A DNA stretch of 64,000 nucleotides from Bacteroidota bacterium (GTDB lineage: Bacteria; Bacteroidota; Bacteroidia; Cytophagales; Cyclobacteriaceae). Positions 45,610 to 54,550 of this stretch are shown piece by piece. Position 1 is the stretch's first letter; each line of letters begins with the position of its first letter. The stretch is from NCBI GenBank assembly GCA_022571715.1, contig JACZXH010000003.1, forward strand, positions 1-64,000, written 5' to 3'. Position numbers and translations under genes: made by a program. The notes beneath the pieces are model-generated. The model did no database searches, was not told the origin of the DNA, and worked only from the letters and a program-made list of their open reading frames with translations.

Positions 45610-48600
45610 TTACTCGAAGGTTTTGCGAAATACCTGGGCATAATCATTGTTATTAACCACGATGATTCTATCCCCGGCCAGTGTCGATACTTTACGGATC
45701 TCTCGCACCTGCCTGTCCATTTTTAATCCTGATTCAACAATTGGCATCAGTCTGAAACCACCCTTTCCATCACCCAATAATAAGGAGCCATAACTGGCGT
45801 CATACCTTCCCATTTCAGGCTTTGAATCATACATATTACCACCAAACAGAATGTCAGGAATCTCATCACCGTTATAGTCTCCAACAGAAATGGCATAGGT
45901 ATTGGAAAGTTGAACTTGCATCGGTAATTCGATTTTCGAAAAAGTGAGATCACCATTACTCATATAAACTGAAGTGGCCAGATCATAGGTTTTCAATAAA
46001 GTAGCATTCTTAAGTTCCTGTGGAGTGAATACATCGGTTATTTGCTGGTCACTATAGTCCTCGTAGCGTGGATACTTTTTGTTAATATGAGGCATTTGAC
46101 CAGCCAGGTCATGCTTGAGTGGCAATGGATATAGTCTGTCATCTTCATATTGACAAATAATTTGCTCCGTAGTACCGTTTCTATCGAAGTCTTTCACATA
46201 CATGTGCAAAGGTCTTTCCTCGGAAGCTTTGAACCGGCTATTTAAGCCGTGGTTTCCGGCAATGATATCTGGAAAACCATCTCCATTCAAATCGGCAGTT
46301 TCGACTACATTCCACCAACCATTAGAATTGGGAATAAGGCCATCAAAATATTCGAATTTACCATTTTCGTTTATGAATATCGAAATCGGCATCCATTCAC
46401 CAACAACTACCAAATCCAGATCATTATCATTATCCAGATCGGTCCACTTGGCGTCGGTGATCATGCCAATATTCTGCAACTTGGGTGCGATATCCGATGC
46501 AATATTGGTGAAGACACCGGTTCCATCATTCTCCAGGATATATCCATTATTGGGCTCGCCATAAAAAAATGGCCTCAATCGAATTCCGACAAAAAGATCG
46601 ATATCCCCATCCCCGTCGAAATCGGCAGGTTCGACTACTGAAGAGCTTTCAAATCTCTTTGCCGGAAGAGTTTGTCGGACCAGAGTGAACTCAAAATTTC
46701 CATGGCCGAAATATAGGCGATCATTCATTTCAGACGCTGATGGGTAGAACTCATTGCCTCCACTGGCAACATAAAGATCAAGGTTTCCATCGCCGTTAGC
46801 ATCAAACAATGCACAGTCGACATCCTCAGAAATTTTGGTTCTGTCAAATACCTTCACTTCAACTTTTTCAAAATTCCCCTGTATAGTCTGACCATATACC
46901 TCTCCTCGGAATCCTGCCGCTCCACCAATAAACAGGTCGTCCAAACCATCGTTATTTATGTCTCCCAGGCACAAACAAGGTCCCTGGGATGAAAGCATCT
47001 GGAAAATAAGCTTGTCACGATTAAAATCCGTAAATTTATTTTCGGTATGTTTTGCTGGAAAACTGGTAGAATCCATCTCTACAAATAAGCTCAAACCCGG
47101 TACATTATCTATTGAGTTCGTTATTATTCCATCTGACTCATGCAGGATTAACTCCTGATCTGCCGCCACATCTAGCAGTTGGGTAACTTTGCCGGAAGGC
47201 CATATAACCTCAATGCTATCCACCCTGGAAATTTTGCCAATACCAATCAGGGGTCGATGGTCAATAGTGGATTGAAAACCCCGCGTGGGCAGATGCTCAA
47301 TCATAAACTTATTGTCACCAGCAAATACTATTATCCGCGTACCAAGTGCATTGGTATTTTTCCCTTCGCCATGCAGGATAAATCTCAAATAATGGTTTTC
47401 AGGATAGAATTTCTCCGTCTGGTTTTCGAAAAGGAAAAAAGGCATATTGGTGTTATTGATGACAAGATCCAGATCCCCGTCATTGTCCAGGTCGCCATAG
47501 GCAGCACCATTTGAAAAACTCACCGCACTCAATCCAAGATCCTCGGACAAGTTTGTAAAAGTCAGGTCACCGTTATTTACATAACCATGATTAGAAACAG
47601 GCACACTTGGTATATAGCTGATAAGGGTTTCATAATCCACTCTCCCTCCAGCCGTAATTCTCGTGGAAACCTCATCCTGAGTGACAAACTGAAGGAAATC
47701 TTGATTTGTTAAATCCTGGTAAATTCCGTTAGCAACGAATATATCCTTCAATCCATCATTTTGAAAATCAAATATGAGGGCTGCCCAGCTCCAATCACTG
47801 GCTTCCACCCGTGCATATCGTCCGATTTCGCTAAACGTGTTATCCCCGTTGTTGTATTGGAGGGTATTTCGGGTAAACTGGTGCCAGTAGCCATTGATTA
47901 CACTTTGTCTATACCGCTCCCAGGAATCGAAGGTAGTTACCGTTTTAATTCTTTCATTTTCATTTGGTAGCATATCAGTAACAAATATTTCCAGATATCC
48001 GTCGTTATTAAGGTCTGCCATATCAGCTCCCATAGATGCAGCACTAACGGATTTAATTTGTTCGATGAGTTTTTCATCAAAGCCACCCTTTTGATTGTTG
48101 ATGTACAGATAATCCCGTTCAAAGAAGTCGTTAGAAATATAAATATCAAGCCAACCATCATTGTTTACATCACCTACAGTTACTCCCATACCAAATCCTA
48201 TCTCACTACCATAGATTCCGGCTTCTTTACTTACATCTATAAACCTGCCTCCTTCATTTTTAAAGAGCTTATCCCCTCCGAGAAAGTCCCTTGTTGGTCG
48301 TTGATTGGCGGTAAGATTAAAACTTCCTATGGCCTTATAGGAATTGTTGAGAAGATACATGTCGAGGTCCCCATCTTTATCATAATCAAAAAAGGAGGAA
48401 TGTATCGAAAATCCACGCTCAGCCAAACCATATTCTTCAGCCTTTTCATCAAAGGTGCCATCACCATTATTGATAAATAACTCATTTTGCTTATTGTCAC
48501 CTTTTACCTCACCTGAGTTGCATACATAAATATCGGGCCAGCCGTCACCATTTACATCGGCCACAGTTACACCGGTGCTCCATGCATGTGTACCTCCGAC

Positions 48601-48909
48601 GCCGGTAGTTTCGGTAACATCTTCAAATTCAAAATTACCCTTGTTAAGGTATAGCTTATTAGGTGCCATATTGGCCACCAAATAAATATCCAAAAGACCA
48701 TCCTTATTAAAATCTATCAATCCTACTCCACCCCCATTATAATAATTCCGATACTTGAAAATGTTAAAGTCCGGGTCAAAAATCAAGTCATTGGAAAATT
48801 CAATATTGGAATGAGCCGGATCGATGAGCTTAAACAATCTTTCCTCCTTCTTTCCGCAGGAACTAACCATCAGTGCCAACAGCAGGTATTGAAACTTTAA
48901 TTTTCTCAT
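45610..48909 (-). CDS. FG-GAP/VCBS repeat, ASPIC-UnbV lipoprotein 2 of 3
   Basis: A 1,099-residue lipoprotein (leader MRKLKFQYLLLALMVSSCG, Cys18) with the same layout as its neighbours: propeller repeats, an ASPIC/UnbV domain at about 503-573 (PTRGFQSTIDHRPLIGIG and VIWPSG), then more propeller repeats. It is closer to paralog 3 than to paralog 1; both share GRYA.VEA.DWSWAALIFD..NDGLKDIFV.NGIY. Calcium-type loops such as DYDKDGDLDMYLL recur. It lies eight bases after the small lipoprotein gene and ends 11 bases before paralog 1, so all are likely on one transcript. Function unknown. Confidence 0.9.
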   Translation of the reverse strand: MRKLKFQYLLLALMVSSCGKKEERLFKLIDPAHSNIEFSNDLIFDPDFNIFKYRNYYNGGGVGLIDFNKDGLLDIYLVANMAPNKLYLNKGNFEFEDVTETTGVGGTHAWSTGVTVADVNGDGWPDIYVCNSGEVKGDNKQNELFINNGDGTFDEKAEEYGLAERGFSIHSSFFDYDKDGDLDMYLLNNSYKAIGSFNLTANQRPTRDFLGGDKLFKNEGGRFIDVSKEAGIYGSEIGFGMGVTVGDVNNDGWLDIYISNDFFERDYLYINNQKGGFDEKLIEQIKSVSAASMGADMADLNNDGYLEIFVTDMLPNENERIKTVTTFDSWERYRQSVINGYWHQFTRNTLQYNNGDNTFSEIGRYARVEASDWSWAALIFDFQNDGLKDIFVANGIYQDLTNQDFLQFVTQDEVSTRITAGGRVDYETLISYIPSVPVSNHGYVNNGDLTFTNLSEDLGLSAVSFSNGAAYGDLDNDGDLDLVINNTNMPFFLFENQTEKFYPENHYLRFILHGEGKNTNALGTRIIVFAGDNKFMIEHLPTRGFQSTIDHRPLIGIGKISRVDSIEVIWPSGKVTQLLDVAADQELILHESDGIITNSIDNVPGLSLFVEMDSTSFPAKHTENKFTDFNRDKLIFQMLSSQGPCLCLGDINNDGLDDLFIGGAAGFRGEVYGQTIQGNFEKVEVKVFDRTKISEDVDCALFDANGDGNLDLYVASGGNEFYPSASEMNDRLYFGHGNFEFTLVRQTLPAKRFESSSVVEPADFDGDGDIDLFVGIRLRPFFYGEPNNGYILENDGTGVFTNIASDIAPKLQNIGMITDAKWTDLDNDNDLDLVVVGEWMPISIFINENGKFEYFDGLIPNSNGWWNVVETADLNGDGFPDIIAGNHGLNSRFKASEERPLHMYVKDFDRNGTTEQIICQYEDDRLYPLPLKHDLAGQMPHINKKYPRYEDYSDQQITDVFTPQELKNATLLKTYDLATSVYMSNGDLTFSKIELPMQVQLSNTYAISVGDYNGDEIPDILFGGNMYDSKPEMGRYDASYGSLLLGDGKGGFRLMPIVESGLKMDRQVREIRKVSTLAGDRIIVVNNNDYAQVFRKTFE

Positions 48910-48917
48910 CGCCGGAA

Positions 48918-49496
48918 TTAAGGATTTTTGAAATAGAATAGATCAGAATATAATGCCACCACAATTCTATCATTATTTATGAAAATGTCGATCATTCTGT
49001 TTCCATCTATTTTGTAGAGATGTTTTTTGCCGTCCTTCACCTGTGTAAAAGGCTCGTTACCGCCGTACCATTCCATGAGAATTGCAGTGAGCATCTCAAA
49101 TAATTTGTCTGACTGTAAATGCTTATTCCATGGAGCCCATCCATAATAATAAAAGCTAGTATTGTACCTGTGTATAATCTTTCCTTCTTGCATATCCGGA
49201 TAAAAGTTGAAGGCTATTGGGTTATCAAGACTATCTTTGAAAAAATACTGCACCGACATATTTTCAGGCCCCTCTTTGACAATTCCCTGTTTGTTTAATT
49301 TCCAGCAATGATCGTAGAACTCCTGTAATTCCATTCCCATGTAAACTCCAAGAAACAGCGAATCATATCTTACTCCTCTTGCCAATTCCTTTTCAATTGC
49401 TGAATTCAATTTGTCTGCTGATTCGCATCCTGAAATGGCAAAAAGTGTCATACTGATCAATAAAATCGACCAATTACTTCTCTCCATCATACTCAA
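48918..49496 (-). CDS. Small unknown lipoprotein within the FG-GAP run
   Basis: A 192-residue lipoprotein (leader ending ISGC, Cys24). The mature part begins with a charged helix (ADKLNSAIEKELARGVRYDS), then GVYMGMELQEFYDHCWKLNK, an aromatic-rich central region (YNTSFYYYGWAPWNKHL) and a beta-rich end. I do not recognise the family. Its start overlaps the end of FG-GAP paralog 3 by 23 bases and it ends eight bases before paralog 2, so it is co-expressed with both. It may be a dedicated partner of these lipoproteins. ATG at 49490 or 49487 would also serve. Confidence 0.75.
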   Translation of the reverse strand: MSMMERSNWSILLISMTLFAISGCESADKLNSAIEKELARGVRYDSLFLGVYMGMELQEFYDHCWKLNKQGIVKEGPENMSVQYFFKDSLDNPIAFNFYPDMQEGKIIHRYNTSFYYYGWAPWNKHLQSDKLFEMLTAILMEWYGGNEPFTQVKDGKKHLYKIDGNRMIDIFINNDRIVVALYSDLFYFKNP

Positions 49497-52400
49497 TCAA
49501 ATAAAATTCCATATTATTTCTTGTAAATAACACAATCTTTTTCTTATCAATAATAATCTCTTCAATGTCACGAATATCACCATCAATTCTAATTCCACTC
49601 TTTATGGCAGGAACAAATTTAAAATCACCATTTTCCTGTCCCTGGAAAAGGGCTCCAAAACCGGCTTGATAAGTCCCCACCTCTGGTTTTGATTCAGAAA
49701 AATTACCACCCAAAATAATGTCCATATAGCCATCCCCGTTAAAGTCATCCATATAAATGGCGTAGGTTGGCGATAATTGGGCATGGATCGGCAATTCATG
49801 GAAAGTCAAAATCCCACCATTATTCATATAGATACCAGTAGCCAGGTTGTATGCCGAAAGCGTATGATCTTCGTTTCGTGGCTCCTGGGGGAAAACATCA
49901 TCGGTTGTGGCCCATTTGTAATCATTAAATCTTGGGTATCGTTGTCTTATTGCTGGTAATTGCATGGATAGATCCTTCAACTGTACAAACGGATACCACT
50001 CGTCGCCACTATTCATCGAGATTATCTGTTCGAAGGTACCATTGTTATCGAAATCATTCACCAGAAGTCTTATGGGTGCTTCCATTGACGCCATAAAGCG
50101 AGAATTCAGGCCATGGTTGCCTACAATCAGTTCATCTTTCCCATCATTATTAATATCAGCTGCCTTAATAACGTTATACCAACCATTTGAATTTTCTAAT
50201 TCCCATTGGTGGCTGACATCGTTTAACCGGCCATTTTTAATAGAAAATACGGTTATTGGCATCCAGCGGCCAACTACTACCAACTCCGGGCTATCATCAT
50301 CATTTAAATCTGCCAGGGTGGCATCCGTCACCATCCCAATCCGATTTAAAGCGGGTGCCTTTTGATCTGTTACATTCTTATAGATACCAAACCCATTGTT
50401 CTCCAGTAAATAAGAATTAGCGGGGATTCCATAATAAAAAGGAACCGATCGTCCTCCAATAAATAAGTCCAGGTCTCCATCATTGTCCATGTCAAAAGGA
50501 ACAACCACACTTGTCGACTCAAAGCCCTTGTCAGGTAATCTTTGTTCGGATTTATCAAATTTTCCTTTTCCGTTGCCAAAATACAATCGGTCGTTTAACC
50601 AAACGGAAAATGAACTAAACTCACTGCTACCTGATGTAACATAAAGATCGAGATTGCCATCCCCATTAGCATCGAAAAATTCGCAGTCCAGATCTTCACT
50701 TTGGTTATCCATTTCAAAACTTTTACTAGAAGAACGAAAAGTTCCCCCTTCTGCCTGTATGAAAAGTTTTCCTGATTGGCCAATGGCTCCTCCCACATAG
50801 AAATCATCCATCCCATCATTGTTGATATCTCCTTTGCAGACACAAGGGCCTTCTGTTGAATTCATATGAAACAAAAGACGATTCGTATTAAAATCGACAT
50901 AATCGTTTTCAACATGCCGAAATGCCAGGGAATCATTTGTATAATGATTAAAAAGTTGAGGACCAGGTTTTGCAACTTCTGATTTGACCAATTGACCATC
51001 AGCTTCATTTAATTCCAAGAGTTGATTTATCCCTACATTAAACAAAGTAGTTATCCTGTCATTTGGCCAAATAACAATGAGGCTATCGATTACGTCATTC
51101 TCACCCAGGCCAAATACCATTTTGTAATCAACAGTAGATTCAAAACCCCGCATTGGGTTTTGTGCCTGGTAAATGATCTCATCACCGATGTACAGTCGAA
51201 TTTTTGTACCAATAGCCATGGTATTTGCACCCTGCCCTTTTAGCTTCATTGCAAGGTAATTTCGTTCCGGCAGAACTTGTCTCGACCGATTTTCGTAAAT
51301 CGTTGAGTGCATATTCACATTATTCACAACAATATCCAAATCTCCATCATTATCCAGATCACCATAAGCTGAGCCGCTCGAAAAAGTAGGCTCACCCATA
51401 CCCCAGACATCGGCTTTATTTGTAAAAGTTAAATTCCCGTTGTTTTTGAATATATAATTAGGAATAGGTTCCGATGGCATCATATCGATCATATATTTGA
51501 TCGCATTCTTATTTGTTTGAATAATACCTCGGACCCTGGCAGGATCAGCCATGAAGCTTAAGTAATCCAGGTCAAGGAGGTCCTTGTAAATACCATTGGA
51601 AACAAAAATGTCTTTTAGTCCATCATTGTCCATATCAAAAATTAATGCTGCCCAACTCCAGTCCGTAGCTTCGACTCCCGCGTATCTGCCGATCTCACTG
51701 AAAGTACCGTCGCCATTATTGAGCTGCAGTACATTACGTCCGAACTGGTTAAAATAGCCTTTACTTTGGGCACGCTTTTGTTCAATCCAGGTTTCAAAAA
51801 ATGCCTTTGTTACCAGCCGGTCCCTCCTTTCAGGCAACATTTCCGTAACGAAATACTCGGGGTATCCATCATTGTTTATATCAGCCAAATCTGCTCCCAT
51901 GGAACCCATTGAGATCTCCTTTACATAATCCTCCAGCTGGTCTTTAAAGGTACCGTCCTGCTGATTGATGTATAAATAATCCTTCTCGAAAAAATCGTTG
52001 GAGATATAAATATCAGGCCAGTTATCGCCATTTATATCACCGACCATGGCACCCAGACCAAATCCAATTTCACTGGAATATATGCCTGACGCCAGGGTGA
52101 CATCATTGAAGTAACCGTTATCATTCCTGAATAATTTATTGCCCCCAAGAGTATCCGGCTGCAGTCGCTGGTCCTTTACCATTTCGAATGCCCCGATTGA
52201 TTTGATTGAGTTGTTTAGGAGATAACAATCAAGATCACCATCCTTATCGTAATCAAAAAAAACCGCATGAACTGATAACCCTATGTTATCCAGACCATAC
52301 TCTTTGGCCATTTCGGTAAATGTAAGGTCTCCATTATTGATAAAGAGTTCATTATATCTTTTTTCACCACCGGGAGGACCCGATTTGCAAACATATATGT

Positions 52401-52785
52401 CGAGGAATCCATCAGCATTGATATCTACCATACTTACACCTGTACTCCAGACATCATTACTTTCAAGGTTTGAACTAATAGTTATGTCCTCGAATTTCAA
52501 ATTACCTTTATTCAAATAAAGTTTATTGGAGACCATGTTCCCACAAAAAAATATGTCTGCAAGCCCGTCATTGTTAATATCGCCAATGGCTACACCACCT
52601 CCGTTATAAAAATTTTTAAATGTATAGGGATTCAGTTGTTCGGAATATTCAAGTGAATTTATAAAATCAATACCCGAACTCTCTGATGAAAGAGGCACGA
52701 ATAATTCAACCTCATTTGCTGGATCTGTACAAGATGCAAAAAAATTAAATCCTAACACACAAATGGTCAAGAATACATCCCTCAT
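49474..52785 (-). CDS. FG-GAP/VCBS repeat, ASPIC-UnbV lipoprotein 3 of 3
   Basis: A lipoprotein of about 1,103 residues from the ATG at 52785 (MRDVFLTICVLGFNFFASC, Cys19). A longer frame from 52851 exists but its extra codons run through a perfect terminator stem, and the shorter start gives the same length and leader type as the two paralogs. The layout is FG-GAP repeats, an ASPIC/UnbV domain at about 508-573 (PMRGFESTVDYKMVFGLG and VIWPND), then FG-GAP repeats. It is the first of the three paralogs after SusCD. Expression may depend on read-through of the terminator between susD and this gene, unless a separate promoter exists. Confidence 0.9.
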   Translation of the reverse strand: MRDVFLTICVLGFNFFASCTDPANEVELFVPLSSESSGIDFINSLEYSEQLNPYTFKNFYNGGGVAIGDINNDGLADIFFCGNMVSNKLYLNKGNLKFEDITISSNLESNDVWSTGVSMVDINADGFLDIYVCKSGPPGGEKRYNELFINNGDLTFTEMAKEYGLDNIGLSVHAVFFDYDKDGDLDCYLLNNSIKSIGAFEMVKDQRLQPDTLGGNKLFRNDNGYFNDVTLASGIYSSEIGFGLGAMVGDINGDNWPDIYISNDFFEKDYLYINQQDGTFKDQLEDYVKEISMGSMGADLADINNDGYPEYFVTEMLPERRDRLVTKAFFETWIEQKRAQSKGYFNQFGRNVLQLNNGDGTFSEIGRYAGVEATDWSWAALIFDMDNDGLKDIFVSNGIYKDLLDLDYLSFMADPARVRGIIQTNKNAIKYMIDMMPSEPIPNYIFKNNGNLTFTNKADVWGMGEPTFSSGSAYGDLDNDGDLDIVVNNVNMHSTIYENRSRQVLPERNYLAMKLKGQGANTMAIGTKIRLYIGDEIIYQAQNPMRGFESTVDYKMVFGLGENDVIDSLIVIWPNDRITTLFNVGINQLLELNEADGQLVKSEVAKPGPQLFNHYTNDSLAFRHVENDYVDFNTNRLLFHMNSTEGPCVCKGDINNDGMDDFYVGGAIGQSGKLFIQAEGGTFRSSSKSFEMDNQSEDLDCEFFDANGDGNLDLYVTSGSSEFSSFSVWLNDRLYFGNGKGKFDKSEQRLPDKGFESTSVVVPFDMDNDGDLDLFIGGRSVPFYYGIPANSYLLENNGFGIYKNVTDQKAPALNRIGMVTDATLADLNDDDSPELVVVGRWMPITVFSIKNGRLNDVSHQWELENSNGWYNVIKAADINNDGKDELIVGNHGLNSRFMASMEAPIRLLVNDFDNNGTFEQIISMNSGDEWYPFVQLKDLSMQLPAIRQRYPRFNDYKWATTDDVFPQEPRNEDHTLSAYNLATGIYMNNGGILTFHELPIHAQLSPTYAIYMDDFNGDGYMDIILGGNFSESKPEVGTYQAGFGALFQGQENGDFKFVPAIKSGIRIDGDIRDIEEIIIDKKKIVLFTRNNMEFYLIEYDGEK

Positions 52786-52825
52786 AGCCAGCAGTAATAT
52801 ACAGGTGCAATCATAGACTAATGCC

Positions 52826-52859
52826 AATAAAAAAGCAAGTGACAGAATCACTTGCTTTT
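52826..52859 (-). terminator. Intrinsic terminator between susD and the FG-GAP genes
   Basis: On the reverse strand AAAAGCAAGTGA and TCACTTGCTTTT pair over 12 perfect bases (52859-52848 with 52842-52831) around a five-base loop, followed by a short T-run. It begins 27 bases after the susD stop and ends upstream of the FG-GAP start at 52785. It would set a high SusCD to FG-GAP expression ratio. Confidence 0.8.
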
Positions 52860-52885
52860 CTATATTAAAAGTTGATTAACTTATT

Positions 52886-54529
52886 CTAAAACCCAGGGTT
52901 CTGCTTCAATGCAGAACTCGCATCAAGTTGTACCTGGGGAATTGGGAATATTAAGAATTTCTCTGAAGAAACATTTTTCTCCCACCATGCTTCTCCCCAC
53001 TTACCAAATCTGATCTGATCCTGCCTTCGGGTCATTTCTGCAAACATTTCACGACCACGCTCATCAAACAAGTTATCTGCTGTGAGAGATGCAAAGGGAT
53101 CCACACCGGCACGAGCCCTTATTTGATTTACAAGATCCAGGGCCATTCCATCGCCAGGGTTCATTCTCCAAAGTGCCTCAGCTTTTGTAAGCATGATATC
53201 AGCCAGACGGAAAATAACAAAATCATTTGATGCATCTGGAGTACCACCTATTTCATACTGATACTTACCAATTCTGACACCACCTTGTCTCCAGCCATTA
53301 GGATGGACCGTGTTGTTTTGAGGAGTAAAATTAAGGCGGGTTCCATCCGGATCCGGATCCGCTGCATTTTCTTCTGTTTCAAAGGCAGGATCTTCTGTAG
53401 GAGTTCCGTCAGCATTAAACTGAGGACCTACAAGGAAGTTAGAAAGTCGTGAATCCAGTGTTCCGATATCATTTTTTACTTGGTCATTTGCTGGATCAAA
53501 ATTTGCCAGTCCAGTCCAAACCGGCCCCTGTGGTCCTGGGTTCGTAACAGGATCTACATAAGAGTTATAGAATTCCTCCACAACCGCGTATCCGTTCCAG
53601 GGCTGGAAGGTAAATTTAAAAGTGCCCTGACTCGCATAGTGCAAAGTCATAGGAGCCCATATAAACCCACCCGCAAATACCTTGTCATAAGGGATTACAA
53701 AGATATTTTCAGTTGAACCAGAGTTCTCTATTGCAAAGATATCCTTGTAGCTATTATCCAGCGCGAAGCCAAAGCCCATAGTTGCGTCAGCTGCAGCTAT
53801 AACGTCACTCCATCTGGCAGTACCTGTAAATACTTCCGCGTTAAGGTAAAGCTTACTTTTCAACGCGTAGGCAGCCGCCTGGTTCATTCTTCCATAGGCG
53901 CCACCCCCAGTGGAAGCATTGAGAAGTGGAATGATCTCGTTCAATTCACTTTCAATAAAGTTGAATACTTCACGTCGACCGGTATCAAAGTCAGAATTAT
54001 TTGCTGGAGGCTCGGTATCCGTAAAATCAATGGACAAAGGCACATTACCAAATGCATCCAATGCCCAGTAATACCAAAGTGCTCTGACTGCCCTTAACTC
54101 TGCAATAAAGGCTGCAGCGTCTTCATTACCTGCTGCCTCCAATTCTTCAAATTGGAATATCAGTCGGTTGGTGGTACCGATACCCCCATAAAGTACGCCC
54201 CATGCATTGTTAAAAAATCCATTATCAGGAGTATATTCGTGTCGATGAATGTCGATCAATACACCACCATCATACCAATCACCACCTTTAGTGGTAACGA
54301 CCATTTCATCACTGGCCAATTCGCTGACGGACCAAACATTTGCATGGCCTCCAATCGGTGCTAACGAGGAATATGCTTGCCCTAATGCCGCAATAAATTC
54401 CTCTTCTGTCTGGAAAAAATTGTCAGCAGTAACCTCGCTGAACAACTCCTCCTCCAAATCCGTACATGCTGGGACAACGAACAGCATCCCTAATGCGAAT
54501 ACAGAAAATTTCTTGAGTATATTTTTCAT
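52886..54529 (-). CDS. SusD/RagB-family outer-membrane lipoprotein
   Basis: SusD-like proteins are the substrate-capturing lids of SusCD importers. The 547-residue protein has a lipoprotein leader (LFVVPACTDLEEELF) and the family pattern ADNFFQTEEEFIAALGQAYSSL, IAELRAVRALWYYWALDAFGNVPL, AAYALKSKLYLNAEVFTG, FRLADIMLTKAEALWRM and DERGREMFAEMTRRQDQIRFG. The TPR-like helical fold should bind glycan or peptide ligands. It lies 21 bases downstream of susC. The partner genes do not reveal the ligand. Confidence 0.97.
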   Translation of the reverse strand: MKNILKKFSVFALGMLFVVPACTDLEEELFSEVTADNFFQTEEEFIAALGQAYSSLAPIGGHANVWSVSELASDEMVVTTKGGDWYDGGVLIDIHRHEYTPDNGFFNNAWGVLYGGIGTTNRLIFQFEELEAAGNEDAAAFIAELRAVRALWYYWALDAFGNVPLSIDFTDTEPPANNSDFDTGRREVFNFIESELNEIIPLLNASTGGGAYGRMNQAAAYALKSKLYLNAEVFTGTARWSDVIAAADATMGFGFALDNSYKDIFAIENSGSTENIFVIPYDKVFAGGFIWAPMTLHYASQGTFKFTFQPWNGYAVVEEFYNSYVDPVTNPGPQGPVWTGLANFDPANDQVKNDIGTLDSRLSNFLVGPQFNADGTPTEDPAFETEENAADPDPDGTRLNFTPQNNTVHPNGWRQGGVRIGKYQYEIGGTPDASNDFVIFRLADIMLTKAEALWRMNPGDGMALDLVNQIRARAGVDPFASLTADNLFDERGREMFAEMTRRQDQIRFGKWGEAWWEKNVSSEKFLIFPIPQVQLDASSALKQNPGF

Positions 54530-54550
54530 TTTTTAAATTGTTTATATAAA

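Noticed and set aside
52786-52851. Longer N-terminus for FG-GAP paralog 3
   Set aside because: The extra codons lie in the susD terminator and would place a second hydrophobic segment before the lipoprotein leader.
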